From: an uncultured Prevotella sp.
GTDB taxonomy: Bacteria > Bacteroidota > Bacteroidia > Bacteroidales > Bacteroidaceae
NCBI GenBank assembly: GCA_902798285.1
Contig: CADBVZ010000011.1
Location: 62,001-126,000, forward strand
Direction of reading: 5' to 3'
Length of the DNA: 64,000 nt
In this document: in pieces, positions 15,674 through 24,092 of the stretch
Position numbering within the stretch: position 1 is the stretch's first letter
Layout: every line of letters starts with the position of its first letter
Made by a program: the position numbers and the translations under genes
The notes under the pieces: model-generated
The model's input: only the letters and a program-made list of their open reading frames with translations
What the model was told of the DNA's origin: nothing
Database searches by the model: none

Positions 15674-16567
15674 ATGAAAAAGTATACATTGGCAATCATC
15701 CTCGTAGCAGCCATCATGATAGAAATGGTGGTTGTGGTACAGTATTACCTGGCTCAGCGCGGCCTGAAACAAGAACTGTTGCAGAAGGCTTCGCGCGACA
15801 TGGATCAGAGTCAACGAGTGGCAGCCGTGAAGGCCGAAGTGGAGACGGCCGTGCGTAACGTGAAACTGCAGGTACAGCAGGTAGTGAATGCAGGCACTCC
15901 CGATCAGTTCTATGGCATCATGACCCGTCTGGTGAAAGACAATCCCCACGTGGTAGGCGCTGGCGTGGCTTTCAAGCCCGACTACTATAAGGAGCAGGGT
16001 AAGCCCGATCTGTATTCGCCTTATGCCTACGAGGAGGGCGTGGAGGCCAGTCTCGAGAAACGTAAGACGGCGAAGCCCCAGATGCGTACGACACTGCTGC
16101 CGTTCGACTACACCACGCGTGAATGGTACATGCAGCCCATGGAGGACGGTAAGAGTCTCTGGACGGAGCCTTACATGGATCAGGGCGGCGCGCACATCGT
16201 GATGTGTACCTATTGCGAGGTGATTCGCAACAAGAATAATTATCCCGTAGCTGTGTTCTACGCCGACGTGCCCTTGGAGGATGTATCATTGCTGGCCGAC
16301 GGCATGTACTCCGACATCAGCGATAACGGCAAGGTGATTCTGATAGTGCAGTTGCTGGGATTCGTACTCCTTGGTTTCGTCATCTGGCGTGCAGCATCGG
16401 CCTCCCGCCGTTATAAGGAGGAAAAGGTGGATCCCGAGAAGGAGGAACTCATCAAGGAGGTGGAGCGCTTAAAGTCGCTCAACCATCATTTGACCGACCG
16501 AAATCAGGACTTGGCCAAGAAGCTTCAGGCCAAGAACGAGACTACCGATCAGCACTGGTTCGGATAG
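15674..16567 (+). CDS. Membrane-anchored Cache-domain receptor without output domain
   Basis: 297 residues. One transmembrane helix (about 5-27), an extracytoplasmic region with the dCache signature (FDYTTREWYMQP near 150, LWTEPYMDQGGAHIVMCTYC near 168-190), a second helix (about 222-240), and a short cytoplasmic coiled coil (PEKEELIKEVERLKSLNHH). Cache receptors of this group normally continue into a kinase, phosphatase or chemotaxis domain; none is present and the stop is clean. It may signal through a partner, or be a shortened sensor. The promoter shared with the phytase operon suggests a link to phosphate or phytate. Confidence 0.75.
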   Translation: MKKYTLAIILVAAIMIEMVVVVQYYLAQRGLKQELLQKASRDMDQSQRVAAVKAEVETAVRNVKLQVQQVVNAGTPDQFYGIMTRLVKDNPHVVGAGVAFKPDYYKEQGKPDLYSPYAYEEGVEASLEKRKTAKPQMRTTLLPFDYTTREWYMQPMEDGKSLWTEPYMDQGGAHIVMCTYCEVIRNKNNYPVAVFYADVPLEDVSLLADGMYSDISDNGKVILIVQLLGFVLLGFVIWRAASASRRYKEEKVDPEKEELIKEVERLKSLNHHLTDRNQDLAKKLQAKNETTDQHWFG

Positions 16568-16569
16568 GG

Positions 16570-16607
16570 TGGGGCCGAGACTGAAAAATGGGTCTCGGAT
16601 GCCCCTT
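16570..16607 (+). terminator. Possible terminator after the Cache gene
   Basis: An imperfect stem, GGGGCCGAGAC with GTCTCGGATGCCCC, directly follows the Cache gene. A T-run is weak, so termination strength is uncertain. Confidence 0.5.
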
Positions 16608-16695
16608 GATACGACAAAACTAAAGACCGCATCGCCCTTTTGTCGCATATGAACCCCTCTGTCGCAATCAATTATCCTAAAATACTAACAAGAAC

Positions 16696-16726
16696 TTTGC
16701 AGCAAAGAGAATATTCCATACTTTTG
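16696..16726 (+). promoter_or_regulatory. Promoter of the T6SS cargo island
   Basis: TTTG (16696-16699), 19 nt, TACTTTTG (16719-16726): a textbook Bacteroidota promoter 32 bp before the first hcp gene. Confidence 0.8.
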
Positions 16727-16757
16727 CAAAAAGTTTCGAATATAAAAATTAAAAGTT

Positions 16758-17171
16758 ATGGCATTAATAGCAGCTTTAGAATTCGGCGACAATAACGTTC
16801 AGCGTTATACCAAGCAATATTTGCTTGCCGACTGTCGCTTTGTTTTTGATCGCCCCTACAATTCGTTCAGCCCTGAGCGTCCTGCCCGTTGTGAGCGTCT
16901 TGAGTTGGTGGTGATTGCTCCGGGTAAGAGCGACTTGAATCTGTTTCAGTGGTTCTCGAATCAGGAAACGAGGGATGGTCGTATCGCCATCAGTCTAATA
17001 GGTGACATGATGCAGAATGCAGCAGAACCTCAGGTAGTTTACTTTGAGAGTGCCAAGTGCTTGGCGCTCTCTGAGATGTACGACATCGACAACTCTCGTC
17101 GCCGACTCATCAAGTTGGCCATCATTGCCGATTCGATAGAGATAGAGGATGTGGAATTTAAATGCATTTAA
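16758..17171 (+). CDS. T6SS tube protein TssD (Hcp), first copy
   Basis: 137 residues with the Bacteroidota Hcp/TssD pattern: a beta-rich body (CERLELVVIAPGKSDLNLFQWF), then RDGRIAISL and a final strand LKIADSIEIEDVEFKCI-like end. Hcp rings stack into the tube that carries cargo. It is the first gene after the island promoter, 5 nt before the start of the second hcp. Its divergence from the second copy suggests a specialised or adaptor Hcp rather than the bulk tube subunit. No sheath, baseplate or ClpV gene is present in the window, so it depends on a T6SS elsewhere. Confidence 0.75.
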   Translation: MALIAALEFGDNNVQRYTKQYLLADCRFVFDRPYNSFSPERPARCERLELVVIAPGKSDLNLFQWFSNQETRDGRIAISLIGDMMQNAAEPQVVYFESAKCLALSEMYDIDNSRRRLIKLAIIADSIEIEDVEFKCI

Positions 17172-17176
17172 GAGTT

Positions 17177-17656
17177 ATGGCAACATTATATTCAAACGAA
17201 CTGAAGGCAGTGGTGGTGATGGAGAACTTCCTGGAGAACCCCCTGAACGTGATGAAGGAGAACTGCATGACCGTGCAGCACTTCAACTACGAGTGCGAGC
17301 ATAAGCGTAATGAGGCCGGCGAGATTTACGGAGCCATTAATCCTGTGATGCTTGAGTTTACCGTTCGCGTGAACTCACCACGTCAGGCCCGTGCATTCTA
17401 TAAGGAGCTTGTATCCAACGAGCATTCCAACTACTCGTTCCTCTTCAATGTAACTTACAACGAGAACCAGCGTCTGAACACCTATGAGGACGGTATGGTG
17501 GTAAACGGTTACATCGTACACATCGAAGAGAACTACACTACAGCAGCTCAGCAGGATGGCAGTAACACGCAGATTGAACTCAGCGTGAAGCTTCTGTCGC
17601 GCTCGGTAACCTATCTGGGTGCTGACAATAATTACAAGAGTATTTTCATTCAGTAA
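17177..17656 (+). CDS. T6SS tube protein TssD (Hcp), second copy
   Basis: 159 residues from MATLYSNELKAV. The segments HSNYSFLFNVTYNENQRL and YEDGMVVNGYIVHIEENY are typical of Bacteroidota TssD. The ATG at 17177 was preferred over 17162 because it matches the family start MATLYS and lies after the stop of the first hcp. Two tandem hcp genes followed 12 nt later by vgrG indicate a tube-and-spike cargo cassette in one transcript. Confidence 0.8.
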   Translation: MATLYSNELKAVVVMENFLENPLNVMKENCMTVQHFNYECEHKRNEAGEIYGAINPVMLEFTVRVNSPRQARAFYKELVSNEHSNYSFLFNVTYNENQRLNTYEDGMVVNGYIVHIEENYTTAAQQDGSNTQIELSVKLLSRSVTYLGADNNYKSIFIQ

Positions 17657-17668
17657 ATCTTAAGTAAT

Positions 17669-20600
17669 ATGGCAAGATTAAGATTAACATTACACGACAT
17701 TAGTTGTTTCGAAAGTGATACAGCAACAGAAGCAACGACGGCTGATCTGTCAGTCTCTACCGAGTTGGAAACAGAAATCGTTTTCTTCCAATCGGGCGAC
17801 GGAAAGTTTAGTTATACGCTAACTCTGGTTGATTTCAGCTTTATAAAGCAGATGTATCAGCCCACAGAGGTGATTGCCGATATACAGATCTCGATGACAG
17901 CCGGTGATTCTGTTGACTTCCAGTCCATTGGGAAAGATGAACTTGTTGAGCTGTTCAAGGGTAAGAAATCTTCGCTTGAACTGATGCCTGATTTGGCCTC
18001 TAATCAGAAAGATCCTCTTTTTACCATCGGTGACGATTACTATGTACAGGATGTGCAGCCTCGTTATATGAAGGCGGGCCTTTATGTGACGCTGAAGATT
18101 AATAGTCTCGATAAGTTGATGACACTACAATATGGCTGTCACAACTTTGTTGCCCAGAAACTTGTTAAGGATATCTTGGATTCTCAGATCAAACTTTATA
18201 CGAATCCTTGGGGTACAACAGGCATTTCCTATACCAACAAGATGAAGCATCTGTATTTCGACAGAGGCGAAGGTTCTAGCAAGAAAACGTATGAACATAC
18301 CTTCCCTTATTTGGTGCAGTATAACGAGAGCTTCTATGATTTCATGGCCCGTACCACCAACCGCTGGGGTGAGTTCATGTACTATGAGAATGGTAAACTA
18401 AACATCGGCTATGACGAGACAGCAACAGCTGAAATTGGGGATTATCATACGATTTCCTATATTGATCTTGCCGACACAGTTGAGATTCCCAAATCAGGAA
18501 AGTATGACTGTGAGGCTGCCGACGAGAAAGATCTTCTCAATAGTATCTTGAGGAAGAGCCCTAACAAAGTAAAGGGTACCCTCTTCTCTCCTGGCGGTGA
18601 TGGTGATAAGGTTGCAATGAAGAAAATTTCCGGATTCTTCAAGAACGATAAGAATCTGCCGACATTCATCGTAGGTCAGCTTGTTGACGACACGTTTGAC
18701 TATGCCAGGAGGAAGATTTCTGTCGATGATGAAAACAGTGAATTTGACAAAAAATATTTCTCTGATCAGTCGAAATACCCAGAGAGATATGGCGAGCACA
18801 ATTTCGGAGATGATGATGATCCTGATAATGGCGACGGCTTTAACATGTTCTCGGAAATCGATTCTGAGTATGGTGAGAGCAAATACCGAGATATCCTGAC
18901 TAAGGAAAAACTCGCAGCCCATAATGCTATTCTCATTGATTATGATGTTACTTGTCCTAAGTTAAAGCTTGGTAACATCGTAACTTTTAACGATGAGAAG
19001 TTTATCGTTGTTGAAATCTCCTCGAGAATAGATGAACACTATGAGTATGGTATTGAGAACCTTGTTAATGTGGTTAAGACACTCGTTCGTGCTCTGGTGT
19101 TCGAGGTGAAAGCTATACGCATAAATTCAAGCGACAGTAAGTTCTATCCTACGATTATTCCTGCCGGACACGTAAGGTATGCCGACCCACAGATAGCAAC
19201 GGTTGATGACGATGAGGACCCCGATGGTGGTGGTCGAGTGCGTGTGAAGTTTGGTTGGCATGGTAAAAAAGAAGAAGCTACCCCTTGGATTAAGTTTACA
19301 GCCAATGCCGGAGGACAGAAAGGTATTATGGGTAAGCACTATAAGAAGGATAAGGTGTTTGTAGGCTACGTCGATGGTAATGTGGAGCGTCCTTACGTGA
19401 TGGGCGCTTTATCAAAGGGCGCAGGTTCTGATATTCAGTGCGTTACCCCTGGTGGCCGTGTGTTCAAGATGGAGGACGATAGTGCCGGCCTACAGAAGTT
19501 CTTGACGGGCATGTTCCTGCCGATGTGGGGTACACTCTCTGGCTTTATACCTGGTATGGATGATCTTAATCCGTACAAGGATTCGGATAACAATCTTGCA
19601 ATGGCAGGTGGCTTCGAGATTTCCGACAGGTATGGCATCTATAAGATTTCGGGTTCTACCGAAGATCGTGAAGTGAATATTGCTTCTCCGTGGGGCGATG
19701 TGAACATCAACGCCTTTACAGGTATTACTATTTCTGCTCCTAACGGCGATGTAACCATCAAGGGTAAGAACGTATCTATCCAGGCAGGCAATAATCTGGA
19801 ACTTATCTCGGGTAAGAACGTAGACTACAAATTGTGGAAAGAAAAGAAAACTGCCGGTGGAGAGATTGCCCAGATATTACTGGATATCCCTGTTATTGTG
19901 GCCAAGAAACTGGCAGAGATGGCACTGAATATAGTCGATCTGTCGATTGTCAGGTCTGTCGTGGATATTGTGATGCGTCCTGTAGAGGGCAGTCTGACTG
20001 TGAAGTCGAACCGTTTCCTGAAGCTGGAGGCTGGTAAGAATAACTGCGACATTCCTGCTGCTGGTTATTCTGATTTCAAGTCAAGGTATGAGGGCTTTAA
20101 GAATAAGTTGAGCAACCAGTATTCTGCTGGTCTGCTTATTCCAAATTTAGAGATGGGTACATCCATGAAGGAAATCTTCGAGAAGATTGATCCCATGGTG
20201 AAAACTCTTGATCAGAAGTACAAGACCATTTATAACAATTGCGTTAAACTGAAGGGTAAGTTAAAGGCTGACTTGGAGGAGTTGGATAAGTGGGTTGAAG
20301 AAGACGGAAAGAAGGCTTATGATGCCGCTGATTTCGATACTCTGTATACTAATCTGAAGGCAGATCTTTGGAAAGCTGGCAAATACGAGCCATTCAAAGA
20401 GGAAAAACTCATTAAGGTTGATCAGTTGCCTATAGATGGAGGCGAGCCAGAAGATGTTGTATCAGATGCGTGCTGGAATAGACATAAAGCAGAGTTCAGA
20501 TTATTGACTACTACAGTTGAGGAAGATTGTGTGGGTATCATTAATATTCGCAAAACACGTAGAAAATCTGCTCTGAAGAATCTGAACGACTTGCGCAAAG

Positions 20601-21316
20601 AGATCTGTAAACTCTTAAATCTGGAATTCGATGCCTCCGACATCGGTAAGCAGCTCTCATGGTTCCTGGGCTCACCCGCTCCGAAGGACTTCAAGAAGAA
20701 AATGAATACGGCCTTCAGTCGTGGAAAATGTAAGGAGTCAAGATATTATAAGTTTGCCGACAATGATGCCAGAAAGGGTTTGGGAGCAGACATAACCACA
20801 AATACTGGCTTGTCGGATGACGACCTGTCATATATGAAACGTGTGGTAGCGATGAATTTGCTGGATCAGTTTGGATTCACCGACGATCTGCGTAAAAAGG
20901 TAAATGGTGTACTTCCTCCGAAGCCAGACCCAGATCTCACAAAGCCCAATAATATTATGGATGCCAATGTGTGGTCGAATTATGTTAAGAGTCTAAGTGG
21001 TATTCCTAAACTCGGCAGAGATGTATCTCAAATTGCCGGTGCAATCGAGGGCGCAGCAAAGGATGCGTATGACAAGATCGCTGTATGGGATAATTTCATT
21101 GAGCGCTTCTCATGGGGCGAAGGCAAGAGTGGTCAGATATTGTTTGGCGCCGATGGTGAGACATATGCCCTTAAGAATAAGGCTTTTGACGATGTAACAC
21201 CTCTCAATCCTAATATTAATTGCTTGCGCGATGATGATGCTACGCTTGATGCCCAAGACAAGACTCTTGTAGAGGCCTTCGTGGGAAAAGTAAGAGATGC
21301 GATCAAGAATTATTAA
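17669..21316 (+). CDS. T6SS spike protein VgrG (TssI) with ~490-residue C-terminal extension
   Basis: 1215 residues. Residues 1 to about 470 are the gp27-like hub (FFQSGDGKFSYTLTLVDFSF; YNESFYDFMARTTNRWGEFMYYE). About 500-590 is the gp5-like OB fold (DGGGRVRVKFGWHGKKEEATPW). About 665-720 is the needle beta-helix (APNGDVTIKGKNVSIQAGNN). The remaining roughly 490 residues are helical, lysine-rich and not recognised; they include one hydrophobic stretch (AQILLDIPVIVAKKLAEMAL). This tail may be an evolved effector or an adaptor platform for cargo. Base use looks more AT-rich in the tail than in flanking housekeeping genes, hinting at transfer. Confidence 0.85.
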   Translation: MARLRLTLHDISCFESDTATEATTADLSVSTELETEIVFFQSGDGKFSYTLTLVDFSFIKQMYQPTEVIADIQISMTAGDSVDFQSIGKDELVELFKGKKSSLELMPDLASNQKDPLFTIGDDYYVQDVQPRYMKAGLYVTLKINSLDKLMTLQYGCHNFVAQKLVKDILDSQIKLYTNPWGTTGISYTNKMKHLYFDRGEGSSKKTYEHTFPYLVQYNESFYDFMARTTNRWGEFMYYENGKLNIGYDETATAEIGDYHTISYIDLADTVEIPKSGKYDCEAADEKDLLNSILRKSPNKVKGTLFSPGGDGDKVAMKKISGFFKNDKNLPTFIVGQLVDDTFDYARRKISVDDENSEFDKKYFSDQSKYPERYGEHNFGDDDDPDNGDGFNMFSEIDSEYGESKYRDILTKEKLAAHNAILIDYDVTCPKLKLGNIVTFNDEKFIVVEISSRIDEHYEYGIENLVNVVKTLVRALVFEVKAIRINSSDSKFYPTIIPAGHVRYADPQIATVDDDEDPDGGGRVRVKFGWHGKKEEATPWIKFTANAGGQKGIMGKHYKKDKVFVGYVDGNVERPYVMGALSKGAGSDIQCVTPGGRVFKMEDDSAGLQKFLTGMFLPMWGTLSGFIPGMDDLNPYKDSDNNLAMAGGFEISDRYGIYKISGSTEDREVNIASPWGDVNINAFTGITISAPNGDVTIKGKNVSIQAGNNLELISGKNVDYKLWKEKKTAGGEIAQILLDIPVIVAKKLAEMALNIVDLSIVRSVVDIVMRPVEGSLTVKSNRFLKLEAGKNNCDIPAAGYSDFKSRYEGFKNKLSNQYSAGLLIPNLEMGTSMKEIFEKIDPMVKTLDQKYKTIYNNCVKLKGKLKADLEELDKWVEEDGKKAYDAADFDTLYTNLKADLWKAGKYEPFKEEKLIKVDQLPIDGGEPEDVVSDACWNRHKAEFRLLTTTVEEDCVGIINIRKTRRKSALKNLNDLRKEICKLLNLEFDASDIGKQLSWFLGSPAPKDFKKKMNTAFSRGKCKESRYYKFADNDARKGLGADITTNTGLSDDDLSYMKRVVAMNLLDQFGFTDDLRKKVNGVLPPKPDPDLTKPNNIMDANVWSNYVKSLSGIPKLGRDVSQIAGAIEGAAKDAYDKIAVWDNFIERFSWGEGKSGQILFGADGETYALKNKAFDDVTPLNPNINCLRDDDATLDAQDKTLVEAFVGKVRDAIKNY

Positions 21317-21332
21317 TTGAAATAGTAGTATT

Positions 21333-23303
21333 ATGGGATATATATTTGATGACTGGAAAGCTTTGCTGGATAGCTTTCAGCAGAGCGTAGAGAAGGATCT
21401 TGAAGAGATCCACCAGCAGAAAGCTGAGGTGCAGCAGATCAAGACTGATATCTTTAACAAGGTAGAGAGTGGTCTGTTCTACCACGATCAGAAACGCATT
21501 GTTATATCTGCCCCCGAGATTATCATCGGCAATGTGGATAAGAGTGGTACACTTCAGGGCGGCATGGGTAAAGTGATCATTAAAGGCAGTGAGGTTGGTC
21601 TGGAAGGCGTAGGCGAAACGGGACAGATTATTAATCGTGCCCCGAGCATCCGCCAGTTGGCCGTCGACCCAGGCATAGACGGACTGGAGAATGTGGTATG
21701 TGAGACTTCTCAGGTGATTTCACAAGCCTGTGAAATTACCCTTCATAGTAGCGATGCCAAGGACGCCTTCTCGCAGGTTCCTGTATCTGCAGGCAAAGGT
21801 GGCGTTAGTATCCATGCCGATAAGAGTCTGAATTTCGAGGCAGCCGTTTCGGCAGAGGAACGAAAGGCTCAGATTGAGGCTGTGGTGAAGGAACTCAAAG
21901 CCCAAGGCGATGATCTGAAGAAACAGGTGGCGGCCCAAAAGAAGAATGTGGACGACTGTTTCAAGAAGATGTCGGAATTGCTCGATGAAGAGAATAAACT
22001 AAATAAGGACGATGCTTTCCTGGGACGTGTGAGCGTTCGTGATATTTCCGAGATTCACGAGGAGATGGAAGACATTATGCCGGCTCTGTATCAGTCTACC
22101 CAGAGTTTCATTCACCTTGTAGCTCAGTTGGCAGAGGTGAATCGCAAGAAGAAAGCGCTGGAAACTGAGAAGGATGAGATAAAGACTGGCGATGACTTTA
22201 AGAAGAATACTACGGGTGCCTCTATGAAGATTAAGGCCGAGAGCATTAGCATGGAGACTGTTGACGGTGATGGTAACCTGCATACGAATGCTGAGGCTGG
22301 TATCAGTGTCAGAACGCCGAAGTTTGGCATGTCCATGAAGGATGATCAGGGTACTCTAGTAGAGAATGGTGGCCTGGCTGTGTTTGCCCAGAATATTGAG
22401 TTGGATACAACGAATCCCTCTAAGGATAGAAAGGAACAGCCTGTTGTCGGTAAGGTCAATATCAAGGCCAAGGATATCAATCTGGAAGCCATTGATTATA
22501 AGTTGGGCGACAAGAAGAGCCTCGTTGAGAAGGAACTGACAGCCGATAGTAAGATTACGATGACAGCCAAAACTATCGAGGTGGCTACCACCAATCCGAA
22601 GGACATCGAACGCGATGATAAGGGTCAGATCACCAAGGGTGAATACACAGCCGAGGGCGATGTGATCTTCAAGTCGAAGAACTTCACCGTTGAGAGTCTC
22701 GACTACGAGGTGAAGGACGGCAAGCTGGCTACGAAGGCTCTGACTAAGGATGGTAGCGTGTCAGTACGTGCAGAGAAGACCAACTTCCTTGCTGCCGATG
22801 CCGAAGGTAAGTCAGCTGGTAGCTTCAGTGTAAACGCGAAGGCTGTGGATGTGAAATCGATGGATGTCGACAAAGAGAAACTCACCGACGACAAGCTGGC
22901 CGAGGGCAGCACCATGACGCTGGTATCAGAGAAGATGTACGTAGGCGCGAAGTCGAAGGACGTGAAGAGCAAGAAGTTCCAGGCTGTATCCGAAGAGATG
23001 GGAATGTTTGCCGACAAGACCTTCGAGGCTCAGCAGGGCGACGGCAAGGCCGTTGTGCAGCTGGATGGCGGCAATGCCGCTGTGGGTGGCAGCAAGACCG
23101 ACATATTCGGACCCACCACCATCAACGACAAGGCAGAGGTCAAGGGCGAGGTCAAGGCTCCGAAGGTATCGGCTGATAGCGTTGAAGCCAAGAGTGCCCT
23201 CAAGTCGCCCAATATCAGCGATGGTATGGCTGCCGGAGCCGGAGGTGGCGGTGGCAGTCTGAGTGCTAAGTTGAAGACGGAGGATGCTCCGAAAAGTGAA
23301 TAG
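21333..23303 (+). CDS. VgrG-associated spike-like protein with beta-repeats and coiled coil
   Basis: 656 residues. A helical start (1-50) leads to short strands such as ISAPEIIIGN and KVIIKGSEVGLEG. A long coiled coil (about 175-300, rich in K and E) follows. From about 300 to 620 there are strand repeats of the kind MKIKAESISMET, VNIKAKDINLEA, ITMTAKTIEVAT, VIFKSKNFTVES, VSVRAEKTNFLA and MTLVSEKMYVGA, resembling a VgrG-type beta-helix. The tail is glycine-rich (GAGGGGG). It lies 16 nt after vgrG and probably assembles with the spike. I know no name for it; a second needle, cargo carrier or effector scaffold are all possible. Confidence 0.6.
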   Translation: MGYIFDDWKALLDSFQQSVEKDLEEIHQQKAEVQQIKTDIFNKVESGLFYHDQKRIVISAPEIIIGNVDKSGTLQGGMGKVIIKGSEVGLEGVGETGQIINRAPSIRQLAVDPGIDGLENVVCETSQVISQACEITLHSSDAKDAFSQVPVSAGKGGVSIHADKSLNFEAAVSAEERKAQIEAVVKELKAQGDDLKKQVAAQKKNVDDCFKKMSELLDEENKLNKDDAFLGRVSVRDISEIHEEMEDIMPALYQSTQSFIHLVAQLAEVNRKKKALETEKDEIKTGDDFKKNTTGASMKIKAESISMETVDGDGNLHTNAEAGISVRTPKFGMSMKDDQGTLVENGGLAVFAQNIELDTTNPSKDRKEQPVVGKVNIKAKDINLEAIDYKLGDKKSLVEKELTADSKITMTAKTIEVATTNPKDIERDDKGQITKGEYTAEGDVIFKSKNFTVESLDYEVKDGKLATKALTKDGSVSVRAEKTNFLAADAEGKSAGSFSVNAKAVDVKSMDVDKEKLTDDKLAEGSTMTLVSEKMYVGAKSKDVKSKKFQAVSEEMGMFADKTFEAQQGDGKAVVQLDGGNAAVGGSKTDIFGPTTINDKAEVKGEVKAPKVSADSVEAKSALKSPNISDGMAAGAGGGGGSLSAKLKTEDAPKSE

Positions 23304-23333
23304 TTAATAGTGAATAATGAATAGTATATAGTT
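23304..23333 (+). repeat. Short AT-rich word repeat between two T6SS genes
   Basis: Degenerate repeats of the word (G)AATAGTTAATAGTGAATAAT fill the 30-bp gap. The style resembles the intergenic word repeats found elsewhere in the window. Confidence 0.45.
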
Positions 23334-24062
23334 ATGAAAAGAGCAATTATAAAAGAGTTTGATCAGCTGGGTGAAATGCTGTCGAACTATTGTGGAATGT
23401 TCTCCTATCGTTTGAAGAATCTCTGCGTCAAGGCAGAGGAGGTCTCACTTCTGCCTATACAGGTCATGATTGATGGCGAGATGCAGAATCTGGAGAAATG
23501 TACAACGATCGCCAAGAAGGATGAATACAGCTTTATGATATTCCCTAATTTTGATGAGGATATTGAAATATTAGGTATGGGAATCCTGCGTGCACACCCA
23601 GAATTCAAGCAGAAGGTAGAGTCGATGAAGGCCAACAGTTCCGATGAGAATGGAAAACCCAAGGAGGTTGATATACGTTATATTCTTGTGACAATGCCCG
23701 ATGTCGACGATGATCGCTATGATGTACTGAAGGACGGTGTCAAGGTATGTTACGAGGAGTGCAAGCAGCAGATGGATGCAGTAAATGCGAAAGCTGATAT
23801 TAAGTTTGCGGAGTTGACTCCTGGTGAAAGCGATGACGACCTGAAGAGACTGGATGCTGCTCGAAAGAAACTTAACGCTGAGTGGAATGGTCAGCGCGAC
23901 AAGTTATATAACGAGAAGCTTCAGGAGATTGAGGAGGCTCACAACAAGTGGCTCGCTGAGAGGGCTGAACGCAACCTGCAGCAGGAGGAAGAGCGTGCTG
24001 CCCGTGGTGAGGAGGTGACCTACTCCATGCGTATGGGGCAGCGTGACGAAGAAGCCAATTGA
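23334..24062 (+). CDS. Conserved protein of the T6SS island, coiled-coil C-terminus, unknown function
   Basis: 242 residues without signal peptide or membrane helix. The N-terminal 120 residues look globular (ILVTMPDVDDDRYDVLKDGV marks its end). The rest is strongly helical and charged (QRDKLYNEKLQEIEEAHNKWLAERAERNLQQEEERAARGEE), predicting a coiled coil. It is the last gene of the hcp-hcp-vgrG unit. Candidate roles are adaptor/chaperone for cargo loading, or immunity protein; nothing in the sequence decides. I do not recognise the family. Confidence 0.55.
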   Translation: MKRAIIKEFDQLGEMLSNYCGMFSYRLKNLCVKAEEVSLLPIQVMIDGEMQNLEKCTTIAKKDEYSFMIFPNFDEDIEILGMGILRAHPEFKQKVESMKANSSDENGKPKEVDIRYILVTMPDVDDDRYDVLKDGVKVCYEECKQQMDAVNAKADIKFAELTPGESDDDLKRLDAARKKLNAEWNGQRDKLYNEKLQEIEEAHNKWLAERAERNLQQEEERAARGEEVTYSMRMGQRDEEAN

Positions 24063-24092
24063 TGAGACAATAACAACTAATAATAGCCGTTT

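Noticed and set aside
15224..16195. 323-codon minus-strand frame across the nucleotidase end and Cache gene
   Set aside because: It spans a terminator and promoter of the opposite strand and has low-complexity, His/Leu-rich translation typical of a shadow.
23334..24062. Immunity protein of a T6SS effector
   Set aside because: Position fits, but there is no identified toxin domain and no recognisable immunity fold, so the call was left as unknown.
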